Source of the DNA: Massilibacteroides sp. | GTDB taxonomy: Bacteria > Bacteroidota > Bacteroidia > Bacteroidales > Tannerellaceae | Direction: 5' to 3' | DNA length: 64,000 nt | NCBI RefSeq assembly: GCF_028705895.1 | Contig: NZ_JAQWCQ010000009.1 | Span: 1 to 64,000, forward strand | Part shown: positions 60,593 to 64,000 of the stretch, piece by piece | Numbering within the stretch: the stretch's first letter is position 1 | How the letters are laid out: each line of letters opens with the position of its first letter | The notes under the pieces: model-generated | What the model was told of the DNA's origin: nothing | Database searches by the model: none | Seen by the model: the letters and a program-made list of their open reading frames with translations, nothing else | Translations under genes and position numbers: made by a program

Positions 60593-62710
60593 ATGAAATA
60601 TATTTTACTCCTTCTGGTCTGTACTTGTTTTTTTGCTCCCTCTTTCGCCCAACAGGTGCAAGACAGCATACAGTTAAATGAAGTTGTTGTAAAAGGTAGT
60701 AGTCAATCTGCTATCCGTATGCGAAACTCATTAAATGTTACACAGGTGAATCGTTCCTTTATGCGAGAGAATTTGTCGGGAAGTTTAATGCAGACATTGG
60801 AACATATTCCCGGTGTCAAGGCCATGTCTATTGGCTCGGGACAATCCAAACCGACCATTCGGGGGATGGGATTTAACCGTTTGGTTGTGGCTGAAAATGG
60901 AATCAAGCATGAAGGTCAACAATGGGGAGAAGATCACGGATTGGAGATTAATCAGTTTGCGGTTGACGGAGTAGAGGTAATAAAGGGGCCGGCATCGTTA
61001 ATGTATGGCTCAGATGCAATCGGAGGAGTAATAAACCTGAAAAACAACTCCTTGCCGATCGAGCGTTTGGAAGGTGAAGTCGAACTTTTTACCCGTACGA
61101 ACAATGAGTCCATCGGAATATCAGCCAATTTGCAAGGACGCGAAAAGCATTTCTTTTATCGGGCTAATCTAACGTGGATAGACTATGGAGATTACAAAGT
61201 GCCGGCAGATAGTATTCAGTATTATTCTTATTATTTCCGACTGAAGGATAAACGACTGCGTAATACGGCCGGGAAAGAGCGAAACGGAAGTATCACTCTT
61301 GGATGGCAGGGTGAGAAATACCGGACTGCTTTCTACATAGATAATGTTTATGCCAAAAGTGGTTTTTTTGCCAATGCACATGGATTGGAAATACGAGTAT
61401 CAGATATTGATTATGATCATTCCTCGCGTGATGTGGATCTGCCGTATCATGACGTAAACCATTTTAAAGTGGCCAATCTTACCACCGTTTATCTTGGCAA
61501 TAGTCGTTTGGAGGGGAGATTTGCCTATCAGAATAATTTAAGGAAAGAGTTTGCCGAAGCGGTATCGCATGGCTATATGCCGATTCCTCCGGATAATCTG
61601 GAGCGAAAGTTTGATAAGGATACCTACTCCAGCGCTGTGGATCTACATTTTTCTCCGGCAGAAGCTCATGAGGCTACTGTGGGTATAAGCGGGGAACATC
61701 AGGATAATCGCAGAGCGGGTTGGGGTTTTATTATTCCGGATTTTCGCACGTCCTCTTTTGGTTTATTTGCGTATGACCGATTTCATCTGACAGAAAAATT
61801 GATTTTAAGCGCCGGCCTTCGGTTTGATCGTACTACAGTAAAGACCGAAGCATACAATGACTGGTTCAAAACACCTGTTGAAAGCGAAGATTCACTTTAT
61901 AAGAAGAGGTCGTTAGCCTTGAACCGCTCGTTCAATAGTCTGACTTGGTCTGCCGGTCTGAATTACACTTCAGGTTATTGGTCGTTCAAGGGAAATATAG
62001 GTAAAAGCTACCGCGCACCTATTGCAAAGGAGCTAAGTTCAGACGGGATCAATTATCATATCTTTCGCTATGAAAAAGGAGAAAGCACGCTTTCATCGGA
62101 GGAATCTTATCAAATTGACGCCGGGGTGAACTGGGATAACGGACGTATTGCTCTTCTTTTGGAGCCTTATCTGAATTATTTCCCTAATTATATCTATCTC
62201 AGTCCTACTCCGGATTATTATGAAGGTTTGCAAATGTATCAATACGTGCAGAACCGTGTGATCCGCTATGGGTTTGAAGGAACAGCAAATTATAAACTGA
62301 CAAACGAGATAGAAGCCGGGGTGACTACGGAATATTTGTACGCCTCGCAACGTTCGGGTGATAAGAAGGGATACGGGCTACCTTTCTCTCCGCCTTGGAG
62401 TACTACATTTTCACTGAAATATATGCCGGATAAGCTCGGCATCGGCAAGAACAGGTATATTTCCATGGATTATAAGGTAGTCGGCAAACAGAACCGAATC
62501 GTTCCGCCAGAGAAAACAACATCGGGTTATCAGGTTCTTAGTGCAGCAGTCGGATGTGACTTTACGCTGGGAAAACAACTGATGCAGGTCAATTTTCAGG
62601 GGCAAAATCTGCTCAACAAAAGATATTACGATCATACGGGATATTATCGGTTGATCGAAGTTCCCGAACCGGGGCGCAGTTTTACGTTATTAATAGGTAT
62701 GAAATTTTGA
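60593..62710 (+). CDS. TonB-dependent receptor, ZnuD-like
   Basis: 705 residues; signal peptide LLLLVCTCFFAPSFAQ, TonB-box-like LNEVVVKGS, and a plug with TLEHIPGVKAMSIGSGQSKP, IRGMGFNRLVVAENGIKHEG then WGEDHGLEINQFAVDGVEVI and GPASLMYGSDAIGGVINLK. The HEGQQWGEDHG signature occurs in receptors for zinc or other metals (ZnuD group), from memory. The barrel has several His-rich outer-loop stretches (YDHSSRDVDLPYHDVNHF). It ends in Phe (LLIGMKF). Divergent from the ABC operon; followed by two DUF4625 lipoproteins. Confidence 0.88.
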   Translation: MKYILLLLVCTCFFAPSFAQQVQDSIQLNEVVVKGSSQSAIRMRNSLNVTQVNRSFMRENLSGSLMQTLEHIPGVKAMSIGSGQSKPTIRGMGFNRLVVAENGIKHEGQQWGEDHGLEINQFAVDGVEVIKGPASLMYGSDAIGGVINLKNNSLPIERLEGEVELFTRTNNESIGISANLQGREKHFFYRANLTWIDYGDYKVPADSIQYYSYYFRLKDKRLRNTAGKERNGSITLGWQGEKYRTAFYIDNVYAKSGFFANAHGLEIRVSDIDYDHSSRDVDLPYHDVNHFKVANLTTVYLGNSRLEGRFAYQNNLRKEFAEAVSHGYMPIPPDNLERKFDKDTYSSAVDLHFSPAEAHEATVGISGEHQDNRRAGWGFIIPDFRTSSFGLFAYDRFHLTEKLILSAGLRFDRTTVKTEAYNDWFKTPVESEDSLYKKRSLALNRSFNSLTWSAGLNYTSGYWSFKGNIGKSYRAPIAKELSSDGINYHIFRYEKGESTLSSEESYQIDAGVNWDNGRIALLLEPYLNYFPNYIYLSPTPDYYEGLQMYQYVQNRVIRYGFEGTANYKLTNEIEAGVTTEYLYASQRSGDKKGYGLPFSPPWSTTFSLKYMPDKLGIGKNRYISMDYKVVGKQNRIVPPEKTTSGYQVLSAAVGCDFTLGKQLMQVNFQGQNLLNKRYYDHTGYYRLIEVPEPGRSFTLLIGMKF

Positions 62711-62776
62711 GATCTCAATTATATAATCAATTCAAATGTATCAACCGGGCAATATGCCCATAACTCTGTTAAAATT

Positions 62777-63220
62777 ATGAATAGAAAAATAAGTTTAGGA
62801 GTAACGATCCTTTTAGGTCTTTGCCTTAGTTTCTTCACCTCGTGCGATGACGACAACGACGACCCGTCTAAACCGGAGATTACTCTTGAAGAAGTAGGAC
62901 ATGAAAACAGCAAAGCCGTTGCACCCGGATCTGATTTGCACTTGGAGGCAATAATCACAGCGGAAGGAATAATAAAGCAAATTGACGTAGAGATTCACCA
63001 GGAAGACGGAAGCTATGAAATCGAAGAATCTTATACCGACAGTAAATATGTCGGCGTAAAGAACGTAACATTCCATGAACATATAGATATTCCTGCAGAT
63101 GCACCTGAAGGAGATTATCATCTGCACCTGACAGTAACCGATGAAATGGGACAAACATCAACCGCAGAAGCAGAGCTTTCTGTAAATGCAGAAGCGGAAC
63201 ATAGTGATCACGAACATTAA
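62777..63220 (+). CDS. DUF4625 lipoprotein A
   Basis: 147 residues; lipoprotein signal peptide (SFFTSCDDDNDD, Cys about 23). One immunoglobulin-like or cadherin-like beta domain: AVAPGSDLHLEAIITAEGII, FHEHIDIPADAPEGDYHLHL and VTDEMGQTSTAEAELSV. It ends NAEAEHSDHEH, a His/Asp tail that may bind metal. It is a paralogue of the next gene. Lies 66 bases after the TonB receptor. Likely surface or periplasmic metal-binding accessory; unproven. Confidence 0.78.
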   Translation: MNRKISLGVTILLGLCLSFFTSCDDDNDDPSKPEITLEEVGHENSKAVAPGSDLHLEAIITAEGIIKQIDVEIHQEDGSYEIEESYTDSKYVGVKNVTFHEHIDIPADAPEGDYHLHLTVTDEMGQTSTAEAELSVNAEAEHSDHEH

Positions 63221-63234
63221 TAATCAAAAAAAGT

Positions 63235-63708
63235 ATGAATAGAATCGTACTATCAGTCGTTACCGCGCTCCTCCTTTTAGGTGGTTGCGGTAGCGATAAT
63301 GACGATCAGGTCAGTAAACCTGCTATCGACATGGACTATGCAGAAGCATTTCCCAAGAACTGTGTAACGGTATATAGAGGAGAGAGTTTTGAGTTTAAGG
63401 CCATATTCAGTGATGAACAGGAGTTAGGCAATTACAATCTGGAGATTCATAATAATTTCGACCATCATTCGCACAGTACTGATGATGTTGCCTGCGATTT
63501 GGAAGACAAAAAATCTCCCGTAAATGCGTTTGTTTATAACAAAAGCTTCTCCATTCCTTCGGGACAAACCAAGTATAATGCCTCAGCAACGATTGAAATT
63601 CCTGCAGACATAGATACAGGTGATTACCACTTTATGATTCGCGTAACGAATCAGGCTGCCTGGCAGGAAATAAAGGGTATCAGTATAAAAATAAGTGACA
63701 GAAAATAA
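63235..63708 (+). CDS. DUF4625 lipoprotein B
   Basis: 157 residues; lipoprotein signal peptide (LLLGGCGSDNDDQ, Cys19). The Ig-like domain matches its upstream neighbour: CVTVYRGESFEFKAIFSDEQ, then ATIEIPADIDTGDYHFMIRV and TNQAAW. A His/Asp cluster DHHSHSTDDVACD lies in the middle. Starts 14 bases after gene A's stop, so it is co-transcribed. It ends 5 bases from the stop of the convergent Fur-family gene. Confidence 0.78.
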   Translation: MNRIVLSVVTALLLLGGCGSDNDDQVSKPAIDMDYAEAFPKNCVTVYRGESFEFKAIFSDEQELGNYNLEIHNNFDHHSHSTDDVACDLEDKKSPVNAFVYNKSFSIPSGQTKYNASATIEIPADIDTGDYHFMIRVTNQAAWQEIKGISIKISDRK

Positions 63709-63713
63709 TACGG

Positions 63714-64000
63714 CTATTTCTTCTTAAGGCACTTAGGGCAGACTCCTTCATACAAAACCTGTGTTTCATTTACCTTATAACCAGGAGGAAGGCTTGAAAC
63801 ATTCGATTTGACATCCGTATCTAAACATGTTACGTTATCGCATTCGGTACAATGAAAATGCGGATGCACTTCCGGGTAAAGAAGTTTGTCATTAAGTGCA
63901 TACTTAACGGATGCGTCGTGTAATATTATGCGGTGAATTATTCCTTTTTCCTCCAGCGTCTTCAGCGAACGATAGAACGTAACACGGTCAAACAAGTCAG
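63714..64000 (-). CDS. Fur-family metalloregulator, C-terminal part
   Basis: The frame runs off the right edge, so the N-terminus is missing; about 95 residues are visible. It has the end of the winged-helix domain (FDRVTFYRSLKTLEEKGIIH) and the dimerisation domain with HPHFHCTECDNVTCLD. CTEC and CPKC supply the four structural-zinc cysteines. The H-x-H and C positions fit the Zur/Fur/PerR group, but the specificity-determining residues cannot be judged from this part. Convergent with the DUF4625 genes, next to a probable zinc-uptake locus, hence a Zur-like role is inferred. Confidence 0.85.
   Translation of the reverse strand, partial: DLFDRVTFYRSLKTLEEKGIIHRIILHDASVKYALNDKLLYPEVHPHFHCTECDNVTCLDTDVKSNVSSLPPGYKVNETQVLYEGVCPKCLKKK

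Noticed and set aside
1..64000. tRNA, rRNA, insertion sequence or prophage genes
   Set aside because: No cloverleaf with CCA-type end, no ribosomal RNA core sequence, no transposase or integrase motif was seen while reading the gaps; a covariance search would be needed to exclude small RNAs.

Overview
The window looks like a chromosomal segment of a Bacteroidales bacterium. The evidence is the SusC/SusD pair, many lipoproteins with Bacteroidetes-type signal peptides, several -7 boxes of the form TAnnTTTG with an upstream TTG/TTTG about 18-20 bases away, the NfnAB and KorAB anaerobic redox enzymes, the LpxH-type hydrolase, and DUF families (DUF4857, DUF4876, DUF6850, DUF4625, DUF4810) that are largely confined to this order. 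A Parabacteroides/Tannerellaceae-like host is a reasonable guess, but the sequence alone does not settle the genus. I saw no rRNA, tRNA, insertion sequence, phage gene or CRISPR array.

Layout. 1-10638 is the 3' part of a polysaccharide-utilization-like locus: SusC (cut by the window edge), SusD, and three exported FAD-dependent oxidoreductases with no glycoside hydrolase in view. 10737-13844 holds a small secreted protein resembling a lone type IX sorting tail, a GroES-like protein and the electron-bifurcating transhydrogenase NfnAB. 13922-25775 is mostly housekeeping: an HxlR regulator with a divergent NAD(P)H oxidoreductase, NlpE-like lipoprotein, EF-P, RadC, a DUF59/SufT-like protein, LpxH, an M13 peptidase, AckA-Pta, FolP-CdaA and MurF. 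25934-28261 is a CsgG-DUF4810-DUF799 envelope cluster. 28436-36865 has a LysE exporter, a CBM9-like protein, KorAB, an alanine-dehydrogenase-like protein with altered catalytic residues, AroK, a POT-like transporter and a small membrane protein. 36939-44799 has a ComEA-like protein, LolD, and a TolC-MacA-MacB efflux system with its own LytS/LytTR two-component pair.

The last 19 kb is the most interesting part. Two convergent operons, 45198-49089 (ABC ATPase, membrane protein, DUF4857, OB-fold-like lipoprotein, PepSY-TM protein) and 55094-49129 (TonB-dependent receptor, DUF4876 lipoprotein, DUF6850 barrel), meet at a shared terminator. Both carry the same 18-bp palindrome (ATACCwA-N4-TwGGTAT) next to the -33 element: one copy before the first operon and two before the second. 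This suggests one co-regulated eight-gene envelope transport system. Next to it, 55242-64000 looks like a metal (probably zinc) acquisition locus: a His-rich FtsX-type permease with its ATPase, a DUF3299 protein, a His-rich membrane protein, two TonB-dependent receptors, two DUF4625 lipoproteins and a Fur-family regulator. An imperfect palindrome lies in the divergent promoter region of this locus.

Functions are read from motifs and family memory; no database search was possible.
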